Position numbers and translations under genes: made by a program | From: an uncultured Oscillospiraceae bacterium | GTDB taxonomy: Bacteria > Bacillota > Clostridia > Oscillospirales > Oscillospiraceae | DNA: 57,117 nucleotides | Assembly (NCBI GenBank): GCA_947629955.1 | Contig: CANRFT010000011.1 | Coordinates: forward strand, 1-57,117 | Direction of reading: 5' to 3' | Notes under the pieces: generated by a model | Seen by the model: only the letters and a program-made list of their open reading frames with translations | What the model was told of the DNA's origin: nothing | Database searches by the model: none | Part shown: one piece after another, positions 30,699 to 40,434 of the stretch | Layout: the number at the start of each line of letters is the position of its first letter | Numbering within the stretch: position 1 is the stretch's first letter

Positions 30699-33078
30699 AT
30701 TCTGGAGAGACCGTATCGTGATCCTGGACGGGGCCATGGGCACCGAGCTGCAGAAGTGGGGCCTGCCCGCCGGGGCTGACCCGGTGCTGTGGAGTCTGGA
30801 CCACCCCGATGTGCTTGCCGCCATCCATCGGGAGTACATCGAGGCGGGCAGCCAGATCATCTACGCCAACACCTTTGGGGCCAACGCCCGGAAGCTGGCC
30901 CGCTCGGGCCGCTCCGTGGACCAGGTGGTCGCCGGGGCCGTTGCCATTGCCAGACAGGCCGCCGTCGGGACTGGCGTGAAGGTGGCCCTGGACATAGGCC
31001 CCCTGGGGGAGCTGCTGGAGCCCCTGGGCACTCTCACCTTTGAGGCAGCTTATGAGCAGTTCAGAGAGATCGCCCTGGCCGGGGAGCGGGCCGGGGCCGA
31101 CCTGGCCGTCATCGAGACCATGACCGATTTGTACGAGGCCAAGGCCGCTCTGCTGGCGGTGAAGGAGAACACCTCCCTGCCGGCCTTTGTCACCATGTCG
31201 GTGGAGGAGAGCGGCCGGACCTTCACCGGCTGCACGGTCCAGTCCATGGCCCGGACCCTGGAGGGGTTGGGGGCGGACGCCATCGGCCTGAACTGCTCCC
31301 TGGGACCGGACCAGCTGGCCCCGCTGCTGGCGGAGCTGTGTCAGAACACCCGCCTGCCCGTCATCGCCAAGCCCAACGCCGGCCTGCCCGACCCCGCCGA
31401 CGGCCACTACGATATGGGCCCGGAGGACTTCGCCGCCGCCATGCTGCCCTGCCTGGAGGCGGGGGCCGCCATCCTGGGCGGCTGCTGCGGCACCTCGCCG
31501 GAGTATATCCGAAAACTGCGGGAGGCGGTGACGGGACTCGAACCCGTACAGCGTGTCTACGAGCCGGTGAGCTTTGTGTGTACCCCCGTCTGCCCCTGCC
31601 GGATCGACGGGGTGCGCATCATCGGCGAGCGGGTGAACCCCACCGGCAAGAAGCGCTTTCAGCAGGCCCTGTTGGAGAACGACCTGGACTATATCCTGGA
31701 CGTGGCCGTCCAGCAGGAGGACGCCGGGGCGGATATCCTGGACGTTAACGTGGGCTATCCCGGCGTGGACGAGAGAACAATGCTGCCCCGGGTGGTGAAG
31801 CATTTGCAGAGCGCCGTGTCCCTGCCCCTCCAGCTGGACTCCTCCGACTCCGCCGCCCTGGAGGCCGGTCTGCGGGTGTACAACGGCAAGCCGGCGGTGA
31901 ACTCGGTGAATGGAGAGCCGGAGGTGCTGGAACGGGTCCTGCCCATCGTGAAGAAATACGGCGCGGCGGTGGTGGGGCTGACTCTGGACAAGGGCGGCAT
32001 CCCCCAGACGGCGGAGGGCAGGGTGGCCATTGCCCGGCGCATCCTGGACGCCGCCCTGTCTTACGGCATCCCCAAGGAGGACGTGTGGATTGACTGCCTG
32101 ACCCTCACCGTGTCCGCCCAGCAGGACCAGGCCCGGGAGACGTTAAAGGCTGTGCGGGCGGTGACAGAGGAGCTGGGGCTCAAAACGGTGCTGGGGGTGT
32201 CCAACATCTCCTTCGGCCTGCCAAACCGGCCCCTCATCACCCAAAACTTCCTGATCCAAGCCCTGGGGGCGGGGCTGGCCCTGCCCATCGTCAACCCCAA
32301 TCAGCGGGAGATGCTGGACGCGATAGCGGCCTTTAAAGCCCTGTCCGGGGAGGACGGGGGCTGTATGGCCTATGTGGAGCGCTTTGCCGGCTGGAAGGCG
32401 CCCGCCCCCGGCGGGGCCGGGTCCGGCCCCGCGAAGCCCGCCGCCTCCAAAGCGGTGGATACCCTGGAGGACGCCATCCTCCGGGGCCTGAAGGAGGACG
32501 CGGGCCGGTTGGCAAAGGAGGCCCTTTTGACCGAGGACGAGTTCTCCCTGGTGGAGAAGCGCCTCATTCCCGCCCTGGACCGGGTGGGGGAGGACTACGA
32601 GGCGGGGAAGGTGTTCCTGCCCCAGCTGCTCAGCGCCGCCCAGGCCGCCCAGGCGGTGTTCGAGGTCATCAAGATGTCCATTGCCGAGAAGGGAGCCGCT
32701 CCGATGAAAAAGGGCCGGCTCATCCTGGCCACCGTCCACGGGGACATCCACGACATCGGCAAGAACATCGTGAAAACCGTGCTGGAGAACTACGGCTACG
32801 AGGTCGTCGACCTGGGGAAGGATGTGCCGCCGGAGACGGTGGTCGAGGCCGCCGTCCGGGAAAATATCCGGCTGGTGGGGCTGTCCGCCCTGATGACCAC
32901 CACCCTTCCCGCCATGGAGGAGACAATCAGGCAGTTGAAATCCCTGCCCCATCCGCCCACCGTCATGGTAGGAGGCGCGGTGCTCACCCCGGAATACGCC
33001 GCCAAGATGGGGGCGGACTACTACTCCAAGGACGCGAAACAGTCGGTGGAGATCGCCCGAAAGGTGTTCGGAGCGTGA
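30688..33078 (+). CDS. metH: Cobalamin-dependent methionine synthase, core
   Basis: 796 residues against about 1,200 in full-length MetH. Homocysteine domain (about 1-285) with Zn ligands C203 and C266/C267 (GGCCGTS); methyltetrahydrofolate pterin domain (about 310-560, GERVNPTGKKRFQ, DVNVGYPG); cap and B12 domains (about 590-796) with D686-x-H688-x-x-G691, H688 being the lower cobalt ligand. The reactivation domain is absent and encoded by the overlapping upstream gene. Transfers methyl from methyl-THF to homocysteine. Confidence 0.95.
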   Translation: MPSKFWRDRIVILDGAMGTELQKWGLPAGADPVLWSLDHPDVLAAIHREYIEAGSQIIYANTFGANARKLARSGRSVDQVVAGAVAIARQAAVGTGVKVALDIGPLGELLEPLGTLTFEAAYEQFREIALAGERAGADLAVIETMTDLYEAKAALLAVKENTSLPAFVTMSVEESGRTFTGCTVQSMARTLEGLGADAIGLNCSLGPDQLAPLLAELCQNTRLPVIAKPNAGLPDPADGHYDMGPEDFAAAMLPCLEAGAAILGGCCGTSPEYIRKLREAVTGLEPVQRVYEPVSFVCTPVCPCRIDGVRIIGERVNPTGKKRFQQALLENDLDYILDVAVQQEDAGADILDVNVGYPGVDERTMLPRVVKHLQSAVSLPLQLDSSDSAALEAGLRVYNGKPAVNSVNGEPEVLERVLPIVKKYGAAVVGLTLDKGGIPQTAEGRVAIARRILDAALSYGIPKEDVWIDCLTLTVSAQQDQARETLKAVRAVTEELGLKTVLGVSNISFGLPNRPLITQNFLIQALGAGLALPIVNPNQREMLDAIAAFKALSGEDGGCMAYVERFAGWKAPAPGGAGSGPAKPAASKAVDTLEDAILRGLKEDAGRLAKEALLTEDEFSLVEKRLIPALDRVGEDYEAGKVFLPQLLSAAQAAQAVFEVIKMSIAEKGAAPMKKGRLILATVHGDIHDIGKNIVKTVLENYGYEVVDLGKDVPPETVVEAAVRENIRLVGLSALMTTTLPAMEETIRQLKSLPHPPTVMVGGAVLTPEYAAKMGADYYSKDAKQSVEIARKVFGA

Positions 33079-33170
33079 ACAGGAGGGATTACCTGGCCCA
33101 GGGACGGCTCGGTTAACGTGGGCGGGTGGAGCTCATAACCCGGATCATCCGGGCGCTTCCGTGATAAGTC

Positions 33171-33221
33171 AGAGGTCCGGGGGGACAGTACAGCGCTCCG
33201 CCGGACCTCTCAAATATTTTT
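33171..33221 (+). terminator. metH terminator
   Basis: AGAGGTCCGG pairs with CCGGACCTCT (loop 20) and is followed by CAAATATTTTTTATT. Confidence 0.85.
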
Positions 33222-33290
33222 TATTAACCTATTGACAAAGTAGGTAAATGGGTATATACTCCCTCTCACACAGAAAAGGAGGGCGGAGCC

Positions 33291-33347
33291 ATGAGCCGTT
33301 GGTTCTACCGGCTGCTGCGGCATAATTTCCGCTGCGGTCGAATGTGA
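33291..33347 (+). CDS. 18-residue leader peptide ahead of metY
   Basis: ATG to TGA encodes MSRWFYRLLRHNFRCGRM. It has its own AAAGGAGGG ribosome site and lies about 30 bases past the -10 box of the metY promoter. The peptide is Arg/aromatic-rich with Cys and Met near its end, so its translation could sense charged tRNA(Cys) or tRNA(Met), as in attenuation leaders. I see no classic terminator/antiterminator pair between it and metY, so the effect may be on translation or messenger stability. Confidence 0.6.
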   Translation: MSRWFYRLLRHNFRCGRM

Positions 33348-33403
33348 GGGTCTGGACACAGAGCCGCATTTCTCTCAAATATATTGAAAAGAGGTATCAT
33401 CCT

Positions 33404-34687
33404 ATGAGCAGCTATAAATTCGAGACCCTCCAACTCCATGTGGGCCAGGAGCAGGCCGACCCGGCCACCGATTCCCGGGCGGTGCCCATCTATGCCACCA
33501 CCTCCTACGTCTTCCACAACTCCGCCCACGCCGCCGCCCGCTTTGGCCTGACCGACACCGGCAACATCTACGGCCGCCTGACCAACTCCACCCAGGATGT
33601 GTTTGAAAAGCGCATCGCGGCTCTGGAGGGCGGCGTGGCCGCTCTGGCGGTGGCCTCTGGCGCGGCGGCCATCACCTACACCATCCAGGCCCTGGCCCAG
33701 GCCGGCGGCCACATCGTCTCCCAGAAGACCATCTACGGCGGCAGCTACAACCTGCTGGCCCACACTCTCCCCCAGTTCGGCGTGGAGACCACCTTTGTGG
33801 ATGCCCATGATCTGGCCGAGCTGGAGGGCGCCATCCGGCCCAACACCAGGGCCATCTATATCGAGACCCTGGGCAACCCCAACAGCGACATCCCCGATAT
33901 CGACGCCATCGCTGAGATCGCGCATAAGCACGGCCTGCCTCTGGTCATCGACAACACCTTCGGCACACCGTACCTGATCCGGCCCATCGAGCACGGGGCG
34001 GACATCGTGGTCCACTCCGCCACCAAGTTCATCGGCGGCCACGGCACCACCCTGGGCGGCGTCATCGTGGACTCCGGCAAGTTCGACTGGGCCGCCTCCG
34101 GCAAATATCCCAACATCGCCGCGCCCAATCCCAGTTATCACGGCGTCACCTTTACCGAGGCCGCCGGCCCCGCCGCCTTCGTCACCTATATCCGGGCCAT
34201 CCTGCTCCGGGACACCGGCGCCACCATCTCCCCCTTTGCCGCCTTCCTGCTGCTCCAGGGCGTCGAGACCTTGTCTCTCCGTCTGGAGCGTCACGCCGAG
34301 AACACCAAAAAGGTCGTCCAATACCTGGCCGATCACCCCCAGGTGGAGAAGGTCAACCACCCCTCCCTGCCGGATCACCCGGACCACACCCTGTATGAGA
34401 AGTATTTCCCCAACGGCGGCGCGTCCATCTTCACTTTCAACATTAAGGGCGGCCAGGCGGAGGCCCACCGGTTCATCGACAACCTGAAGATCTTCTCCCT
34501 GCTGGCCAACGTGGCCGATGTGAAGTCTTTGGTCATCCACCCGGCCACCACGACGCACTCCCAGCTCTCCCCAGAGGAGCTGGCCGATCAGGATATCTAC
34601 CCCAACACCATCCGGCTGTCCATCGGCACCGAGCACATCGACGACATCATCGCCGACCTGGAGCAGGCCTTTGCTGCTATCCGGTGA
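33404..34687 (+). CDS. metY: O-acetylhomoserine sulfhydrylase
   Basis: 427-residue PLP enzyme making homocysteine from O-acetylhomoserine and sulfide. Features: TLQLHVGQEQADPATDSRAVPIY at the N-terminus (here cited in part), IETLGNPNSDIPDID, and the PLP lysine K208 in VVHSATKFIGGHGTT. The ATG at 33404 follows AGAGG; the upstream in-frame ATG at 33344 lies inside the leader ORF end and is unlikely. Its homocysteine feeds metH upstream. Confidence 0.95.
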   Translation: MSSYKFETLQLHVGQEQADPATDSRAVPIYATTSYVFHNSAHAAARFGLTDTGNIYGRLTNSTQDVFEKRIAALEGGVAALAVASGAAAITYTIQALAQAGGHIVSQKTIYGGSYNLLAHTLPQFGVETTFVDAHDLAELEGAIRPNTRAIYIETLGNPNSDIPDIDAIAEIAHKHGLPLVIDNTFGTPYLIRPIEHGADIVVHSATKFIGGHGTTLGGVIVDSGKFDWAASGKYPNIAAPNPSYHGVTFTEAAGPAAFVTYIRAILLRDTGATISPFAAFLLLQGVETLSLRLERHAENTKKVVQYLADHPQVEKVNHPSLPDHPDHTLYEKYFPNGGASIFTFNIKGGQAEAHRFIDNLKIFSLLANVADVKSLVIHPATTTHSQLSPEELADQDIYPNTIRLSIGTEHIDDIIADLEQAFAAIR

Positions 34688-34746
34688 TCTCCGGCCCCTT
34701 GCGGGCGGTCATCCGGGCCGAACAACAGAATAATGTCACAATAAGT

Positions 34747-34793
34747 ATAGCGTGCGGTCATCGGCATAGATCAAACCGATGACCGCACGCTAT
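34747..34793. terminator. 18-bp convergent terminator
   Basis: ATAGCGTGCGGTCATCGG pairs with CCGATGACCGCACGCTAT around an 11-base loop, between metY and the convergent dehydrogenase gene. Confidence 0.9.
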
Positions 34794-34847
34794 GCTATTT
34801 ATTCTTTATTCGGAAGGCGCCGAAAACGCCGGGCAGCGTTATCGCCG

Positions 34848-36260
34848 TCAGCCGCACACCTTGCCGGGGTTCAGCAGACCCTTGGGGTCAAAGACCTTTT
34901 TGATGCCCCGCATCAGCTCCATGATGACGCCGCCCTCGAACTGGGCCAGATAGGGCACCTTGGCCCTGCCGATGCCGTGTTCGCCGGAACAGAGGCCGCC
35001 CAGCTCCCAGCCCTTGGCATACACCAGCTCCATGAATTTCTCGGCTTTGGCCAGGAACTCGCCCTTGTCCATATCGTTGGCGCACACATTCATGTGGACG
35101 TTGCCGTCGCCGGCGTGGCCGCTGGTGCGGATGGCCAGGCCCACCTCGCCCTCCAGGCTGTTGGCGTAGTTCACCAGCTCAGGGATGTTGGGGATGGGCA
35201 CCACCACGTCGCACTCGTCGATGAGCTGGAACTTGGCCTGGATGGCCTCCAGGGCAGCCCCGCGGAAGGACCAGGCGGTGCGGATGGCCTCAGGGGTGTC
35301 GAACACCAGCACGTCCAGCGCGCCGTTCTCCAGGAAGACCTCGGCGGCCTGCTCCATGATCTCGTCCATCAGCTCGGGCTTGGCGCCCTCAAAGGTGGTC
35401 AGCAGATAGGCGCCCACGTCCTCGCCGTCGCACTTGGCGGGATAGACCTCCTTGCCCAGGAATTCCTGGATCTCCGCCACATTGGCCCGGGACATGAACT
35501 CCAGTGCCTGGGGGTCCAGGCCCGCCAGCTTTACCTGGGGAACGCAGGAGATAGCGCTGTCCAGGTCGGGGAACAGGCCCAACAGGCTCACCGTCTGTTT
35601 GGGCAGGGGCAGCAGCTTCATGCTCAGCTCGGTGATGATGCCCAGGGTGCCCTCGCTGCCCGCCATCAGGTGGATCAGAGAATAGCCGGAGCTGGTCTTG
35701 TTCACCTCGCCGCCCAGGCGGATGATCTCGCCGCTGGGCAGCACCACGGTCATGGCCCGGACGTAATCCCGGGTGGCGCCGTATTTCACCGCCCGCATGC
35801 CGCCGGCGTTGGTGGCCACGTTGCCGCCCACGGTGGCGAACCGCTCGCCGGGGTCGGGGGGATAGAGCATCCCCTGGGCCAGGCAGTCGGCGGCCAGGGT
35901 GTCCAGCAGGACACCGGCCTGGACCCGGACGGTGAAGTTGTCCTTATCATAGCCCAGGATCTTGTCCATCTTGCTGGTGTCGATGATCACGCCGCCCTGG
36001 TCAGCCACACAGCCGCCGCACAGGCCGGTACCCGTGCCCCGGGGCACGATGGGGATGTCATCGTCATAGCAGATCTTACAGACGGCGGCCACCTCCTCGG
36101 TGGTCAGGGTCTGGACCACCGCCTCGGGCATACGCTCGCCGTAGATAGGCATTTCATCATGGGAGTAGTCCGCGCTGATGTCCCCGCCGGAGAACACCCG
36201 GCCGGGAGCGGCGGCGGAGAGCTGTTCCAAAATCTCAGCGGTGACAGGCTTAAATTCCAT
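34848..36260 (-). CDS. FAD-linked 2-hydroxyacid dehydrogenase (GlcD/D-lactate type)
   Basis: 470 residues: FAD-binding PCMH domain (about 40-215; [30 protein letters not shown]) and FAD-oxidase C-terminal domain with [12 protein letters not shown] and [11 protein letters not shown], which carry the metal-binding His. Oxidises a 2-hydroxyacid (lactate, glycolate or longer) to the 2-oxoacid. It is last in a leftward operon right after EtfB and EtfA, the same order as in the electron-confurcating lactate dehydrogenase-Etf complex of acetogens, so Etf is the likely electron partner. Confidence 0.9.
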   Translation of the reverse strand: MEFKPVTAEILEQLSAAAPGRVFSGGDISADYSHDEMPIYGERMPEAVVQTLTTEEVAAVCKICYDDDIPIVPRGTGTGLCGGCVADQGGVIIDTSKMDKILGYDKDNFTVRVQAGVLLDTLAADCLAQGMLYPPDPGERFATVGGNVATNAGGMRAVKYGATRDYVRAMTVVLPSGEIIRLGGEVNKTSSGYSLIHLMAGSEGTLGIITELSMKLLPLPKQTVSLLGLFPDLDSAISCVPQVKLAGLDPQALEFMSRANVAEIQEFLGKEVYPAKCDGEDVGAYLLTTFEGAKPELMDEIMEQAAEVFLENGALDVLVFDTPEAIRTAWSFRGAALEAIQAKFQLIDECDVVVPIPNIPELVNYANSLEGEVGLAIRTSGHAGDGNVHMNVCANDMDKGEFLAKAEKFMELVYAKGWELGGLCSGEHGIGRAKVPYLAQFEGGVIMELMRGIKKVFDPKGLLNPGKVCG

Positions 36261-36275
36261 CGTAAACCCTCCTTG

Positions 36276-37208
36276 TCAGCCGCGCTTGCGCAGCTCGTCC
36301 ATCAGCGCGGGGATGATCTCCAGCGCGTCGCCCACGATGCCCACGTCGGCCACCGAGAAGATGGGGGCGGACTCGTCCTTGTTGATGGCCACGATGAACT
36401 TGGAGCCCATAGCGCCGGAGATGTGCTGCATGGCGCCGGAGATGCCGCAGGCGATATACAGCTTGGGGGACACCATCTTGCCGGACTGGCCCACCTGATG
36501 GGCCCGGGAGATCCAGCCCTCCTCGATGGCGGGGCGGGAGGCGCCTACCACGCCGCCCAGCAGGGCGGCCAGCTCCTCCACCAGCCGGAAACCCTCCGCG
36601 CTGCCCATGCCCCGGCCGCCGGCCACCACGATGTCGGCGCCCTCCAGGTCCACCGCCTCGGAGATCTCGGTGACGGCCTCCATGAGCTTCGCCTTGACCG
36701 CCCCGTCCGGAATGGTCACGGGGACGGTCTCCACAGAGGCGGGGGCGGTCTGGGCGGGTTTGGCATAGGAACCGGAGCGAAGGGTGACGAAGGCGGGGGC
36801 GGTCACTGCCAGCCGCTCTAGGATCGTTCCGCCGTAGGCGGGGCGGGTGCAAATCAGCTTGCCGTCCTTTACCTCAAGGCCGGTGGCGTCGGTGACGCAG
36901 CCGCCGTCCAGACGGGCGGCCAGCCGGGGGGCCAGGTCCTTGGCGGCCTGGGTGGCGGCGAACAGCACGCCGTCGGGCTTTTGCTCTCTGATGACAGACT
37001 CCAGAGCGGCGGTGATCCTGTCGGGGCAGCAGGGCTCCGCGTCCAGATCCATGACGGGCACGCCATAGGCGGCCACGGCGGCCGCGGCGGAGGCGCTGCC
37101 CACGGTGACGGCCACGGCCTCGCCCAGTTGAGCGGCGGGGGTCAGGGCCTCCAGACTGGCGGACAGGGGCTGGCCGTCCTGGCACTCGATATAGACAAAG
37201 TATTTCAT
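36276..37208 (-). CDS. etfA: Electron transfer flavoprotein alpha subunit
   Basis: 310 residues. The C-terminal FAD domain shows [50 protein letters not shown] and [17 protein letters not shown]. It takes electrons from or to acyl-CoA dehydrogenase or the FAD dehydrogenase. No extra ferredoxin domain, unlike the LctC type. 15 bases before the dehydrogenase gene, 12 after etfB. Confidence 0.95.
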   Translation of the reverse strand: MKYFVYIECQDGQPLSASLEALTPAAQLGEAVAVTVGSASAAAAVAAYGVPVMDLDAEPCCPDRITAALESVIREQKPDGVLFAATQAAKDLAPRLAARLDGGCVTDATGLEVKDGKLICTRPAYGGTILERLAVTAPAFVTLRSGSYAKPAQTAPASVETVPVTIPDGAVKAKLMEAVTEISEAVDLEGADIVVAGGRGMGSAEGFRLVEELAALLGGVVGASRPAIEEGWISRAHQVGQSGKMVSPKLYIACGISGAMQHISGAMGSKFIVAINKDESAPIFSVADVGIVGDALEIIPALMDELRKRG

Positions 37209-37220
37209 GTCATTCCCTCC

Positions 37221-38003
37221 TTACAGCGCCTTGGCCTCCGCCATCAGCGCGACGGCTTTGGCGGCGGCGACGGCGGCTTCCTTCTCCTGCACCTTCACGC
37301 CGGCCTGACGGTGGGGCGGTTCGGCGTAGCCCAGGCAGACGACCCGGGCGGGCCGGGCTTCCATGCCGGCCTCGGCGGCGGACACCGTGGGGATGACCGC
37401 CTTGCGGGCCGCCATCTTGTTCTTGATGGTGGGATACCGGGGGTCATAGCCCGGCTTGGCGATGGTGAACACGGCGGGGGTGGGGACCTCGTAGCGGATG
37501 TAGCCGAACTCGGTCTCCTGCCTGGCGGACAGGCCTCCGTCGATGGGCATGGCCTCGATGACGCTGGACACGAAGGGCAGATCCAGCTTTTCCGCCAGCA
37601 TAGCGCCCACCTGGCCGCTGATCTCGTCGGTGGACTCCTTGCCGCAGAGGATCAGGTCGAAGGGCTCATCGTTCAGCTCCTGACACTTCTGAACGGCGGC
37701 GGCCAGCCACGCAGCGACGCAGTTCTCGTCGGCGTCCCCCTCGGGCGGGGTAATCAGATAGGCCTTGGAGGCGCCCACGGCCAGCAGGTTCTTCAGGCCG
37801 CTCTGGGCCCCGTCCTTCCCCAGGGTGAGGACGGTGACCGCGCCGCCGTTGGCCTCGCAGAAGCGGGCGGCCAGCTCTACGGCGTAGGTGTCAAAGGCGT
37901 TGTTGACGATCTCCACCCCGGCGGTGGCGGGCTTGCCCGCGCCGTCCAGGCGGATCTCCACGTAATCGTCAGGGACCTGCTTCACACAGACCAGAATGTT
38001 CAT
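37221..38003 (-). CDS. etfB: Electron transfer flavoprotein beta subunit
   Basis: 260 residues opening with MNILVCVKQVPD, with the family segment LPFVSSVIEA and SARQETEFGYIRYEVPTPAV. Pairs with EtfA. Whether it is a bifurcating Etf (with NADH and beta-FAD) cannot be told by eye, but the catabolic anaerobic setting makes this plausible. Confidence 0.95.
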   Translation of the reverse strand: MNILVCVKQVPDDYVEIRLDGAGKPATAGVEIVNNAFDTYAVELAARFCEANGGAVTVLTLGKDGAQSGLKNLLAVGASKAYLITPPEGDADENCVAAWLAAAVQKCQELNDEPFDLILCGKESTDEISGQVGAMLAEKLDLPFVSSVIEAMPIDGGLSARQETEFGYIRYEVPTPAVFTIAKPGYDPRYPTIKNKMAARKAVIPTVSAAEAGMEARPARVVCLGYAEPPHRQAGVKVQEKEAAVAAAKAVALMAEAKAL

Positions 38004-38015
38004 GTCGTTCCCTCC

Positions 38016-39155
38016 TTAAATCTTGCCGATGACCGCGCGGCCCACTACCATGCGCTGGATCTCGTTGGTGCCCTCGAAGATCTGGAAGATCTTCGCGTCC
38101 CGCAGGAGCTTTTCCACGGGGTACTCCCGGCTGTAGCCGTAGCCGCCCAGGATCTGCACCGCGTCCAGCGCGGTCTGGACCACGCTGTCGCCGGCGAAGC
38201 ACTTGGCGGCGGCGGATTCCTTGCTGAAGGGCAGGCCCGCGTCGGCCAGGCGGATGGCGTGAGCCACCAGCTGGCGGGAGGCCTCCGTGCGGATCTCCAT
38301 GTCGGCGATCTTGAACTCGATGGCCTGGTTCTTGCAGATGGGCTTGCCGAACTGGACCCGCTGCCTGGAATAGGCCACCGCCTCGTCGATGCACCGCTGG
38401 GCCAGCCCCACGGCGATGACGGCGCACCAGGTCCGGGCCAGGTCCAGGGTCTTCATAGCGGTCTTGAAGCCGGTGCCCTCCTCGCCCAAGCGGTTTTCCA
38501 CGGGGACGCGGACGTTGTCCAGCACCAGGTCGCTGGTAGTGGAGCAGCGGATGCCCATCTTGTTCTCATGGGTGCCCACGCTGAGACCAGGGGTCCCCTT
38601 GTAGATGAGGAAGGCGGACATGCCCCGGGTGCCCTTGCTCTTATCGGTCATGGCGGTGACCACGAAGAAGTCGCCCACGGCGGCGTTGGTGATGAAGCAC
38701 TTGCGGCCGTTGAGGACGTACTCGTCCCCCTCCCGGACGGCGGTGGTGCGGCCATTGGCGGCGTCGCAGCCGGCGTCGGGCTCGGTGAGGGCAAACACGC
38801 CCCAGCCGCCGTTGATGATGATGTCGCAGCACTTTTTCTTCTGCTCCTCGTTCCCGGCGATGAGGACCGGCTTCAGAGCCAGGCCGTTGCCGTTGAGGGT
38901 GACGGCCACGCCGGCGTCCGCCCAGGCGATCTGCTCCAGGATGGCGGCCTGGTCGATGTGGTCCAGGCCCAATCCGCCATACTCCTCGGGCACGTCCATC
39001 ATGTGCAGCTGCATCTCAACGGCCTGGTCGTAGATCTCCTTGGGCCACTCGCCGCTGATGTCGTACTCCTTGACCTGCTCCTTGATCTCGTTCTCGCAGA
39101 AGTCCCTAACGTCCTTCAAAAGCTCGCGGGCGTCCTCCGAAATGATGTATGCCAT
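38016..39155 (-). CDS. Acyl-CoA dehydrogenase
   Basis: 379 residues with the three-domain acyl-CoA dehydrogenase fold. Features: FALTEPDAGCDAANGRTTAV (FAD/substrate loop), RCSTTSDLVLDNVRVP, QILGGYGYSREYPVEKLLRD and the terminal QIFEGTNEIQR, where E361 is the catalytic base. With Etf it would reduce the enoyl-CoA made by the 2-hydroxyacyl-CoA dehydratase, or run the reverse oxidation. 12 bases before etfB. Confidence 0.93.
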   Translation of the reverse strand: MAYIISEDARELLKDVRDFCENEIKEQVKEYDISGEWPKEIYDQAVEMQLHMMDVPEEYGGLGLDHIDQAAILEQIAWADAGVAVTLNGNGLALKPVLIAGNEEQKKKCCDIIINGGWGVFALTEPDAGCDAANGRTTAVREGDEYVLNGRKCFITNAAVGDFFVVTAMTDKSKGTRGMSAFLIYKGTPGLSVGTHENKMGIRCSTTSDLVLDNVRVPVENRLGEEGTGFKTAMKTLDLARTWCAVIAVGLAQRCIDEAVAYSRQRVQFGKPICKNQAIEFKIADMEIRTEASRQLVAHAIRLADAGLPFSKESAAAKCFAGDSVVQTALDAVQILGGYGYSREYPVEKLLRDAKIFQIFEGTNEIQRMVVGRAVIGKI

Positions 39156-39189
39156 GTTTGCTCCTCCTTATATGAATTGATATTGATCC

Positions 39190-40434
39190 TCAGTGTTCAC
39201 GGGGCTGGGGATGGGCGGCGGCGCCGGACGCCAGCATGGCCGCGATCTGCTCCTCGCTGTAGCCTAACTGAGCCAGCACCTGCTCGGTCTGCTCGCCGGG
39301 ATAGGGACCCCGGCGGTACTCGGGCAGCGGGGTATCCTGGAACAGCACGGGGGGCCGGACCAGAGTGCGCTCCGCGCCGTTGGGATAGCTCATCTTGTAG
39401 AAGCAGTCGGCCGCCCACGCCTGGGGGTCCTTCAGCAGCTCATCCCAGGTCTGGGCCACGGCGTAGGGGATGTCCGCCGCCTTGAAGATCTCGCACCACT
39501 CGGCCAGGGTCTTCCGGGCCACCGTTTCGACCAGCAGGTCGTAGAACTCGTGGAGGTTGGCCTGGAGGTTGGCCTGGGGGAAGAACCGGGGATCGTCGGC
39601 CAGTTCGGGCAGACCCAGGGCGGTGACGAACCGGGGGTACAGGGCGTCATAGGCCGGGGCGGCGAACTGGATCCAGCGGCCGTCGCTGGTCTTGTGGGCC
39701 ACGGTGAGGGGGTTGGAAATGTCCTGCCGGGACAGGGGATAGGTGGCGGCGGGCTGGCCGTACTGGGCGCTCTGGAGCATGGTGGCCACCGCCCAGATGG
39801 CGGAGTGGAACAGGCTGACGGTGACCTTATCGCCGCGGCCTGTCTTTTGCGCCCGGTAGAGGGCGGCCAGCAGGCCGCTGGCCATATAGATGCCCACCGG
39901 GTGGTCGCCGAAGCCGGGCATGGTGAGCATCGGGGTGGAGTCCTTGTCGAACAAAGTACCCAGGATGCCGCCCCGGGCAAAGTAGGCAGTGAAGTCAAAG
40001 CCGGGCAGGTCCTTGTCGGGCCCCTTCTCGCCGTAGCCGGTGACATAGCCCATCACCAGTTTGGGATACTTCACCTTCAGGGTCTCATAGTCCAGGCCGG
40101 ACTTGATCAGGGACTTGTAGCGCACGTTGGTGATAAAGATATCGCACCGGGCGATGAGCTTCTCCAGGGCCTCCCTGCCCTCAGGGGTCTTGGTGTTTAG
40201 CATGATGTCCCGCTTGTTGGCGTTGTCCAGGTCGAAGCTGATGTTCTCCAGGTCGCCGGTGGGCCGGCCCTCGTTGATGGCCGTGTTCCGGTAGGGATCG
40301 CCGCTGGGGGACTCCACCTTGATCACGTTGGCGCCCAGATCGGCCAGATAGCGGCCGCAGGACGGACCGGCGATGAAGGTGGCTAACTCCACTACGTTGA
40401 CTCCCTCCAGGGGACGGGGCAGATACTCACTCAT
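39190..40434 (-). CDS. Class III CoA-transferase, 2-hydroxyacid type
   Basis: About 414 residues of the CaiB/BaiF family; LEGVNVVELATFIAGPSCGR at the start and the catalytic Asp in LPGFDFTAYFARGG. It probably charges a 2-hydroxyacid with CoA for the dehydratase, the role HadA has in Clostridioides difficile. The start at 40434 follows GGAGG; the earlier in-frame TTG lacks one. First gene of the leftward operon, with an operator variant 30 bases upstream. Confidence 0.9.
   Translation of the reverse strand: MSEYLPRPLEGVNVVELATFIAGPSCGRYLADLGANVIKVESPSGDPYRNTAINEGRPTGDLENISFDLDNANKRDIMLNTKTPEGREALEKLIARCDIFITNVRYKSLIKSGLDYETLKVKYPKLVMGYVTGYGEKGPDKDLPGFDFTAYFARGGILGTLFDKDSTPMLTMPGFGDHPVGIYMASGLLAALYRAQKTGRGDKVTVSLFHSAIWAVATMLQSAQYGQPAATYPLSRQDISNPLTVAHKTSDGRWIQFAAPAYDALYPRFVTALGLPELADDPRFFPQANLQANLHEFYDLLVETVARKTLAEWCEIFKAADIPYAVAQTWDELLKDPQAWAADCFYKMSYPNGAERTLVRPPVLFQDTPLPEYRRGPYPGEQTEQVLAQLGYSEEQIAAMLASGAAAHPQPREH

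Larger units (their letters stand above)
33079..33403 (+). promoter_or_regulatory. metH-metY intergenic control region
   Basis: Holds the metH terminator (33171-33221), a strong promoter TTGACA (33232-33237), 17 bases, TATACT (33255-33260), and the leader ORF at 33291-33347. The metY ATG has AGAGG upstream. No SAM riboswitch consensus recognised. Confidence 0.75.

Noticed and set aside
31525-31550. A perfect T-arm pattern (ACGGG-ACTCGAA-CCCGT) on the minus strand
   Set aside because: It lies inside metH, whose reading frame and protein are normal through it, and no cloverleaf can be drawn around it. Chance resemblance.
33079-33290. SAM riboswitch between metH and metY
   Set aside because: No match to the conserved SAM-I core was found by eye, and the promoter for metY lies only 50 bases before the leader ORF.
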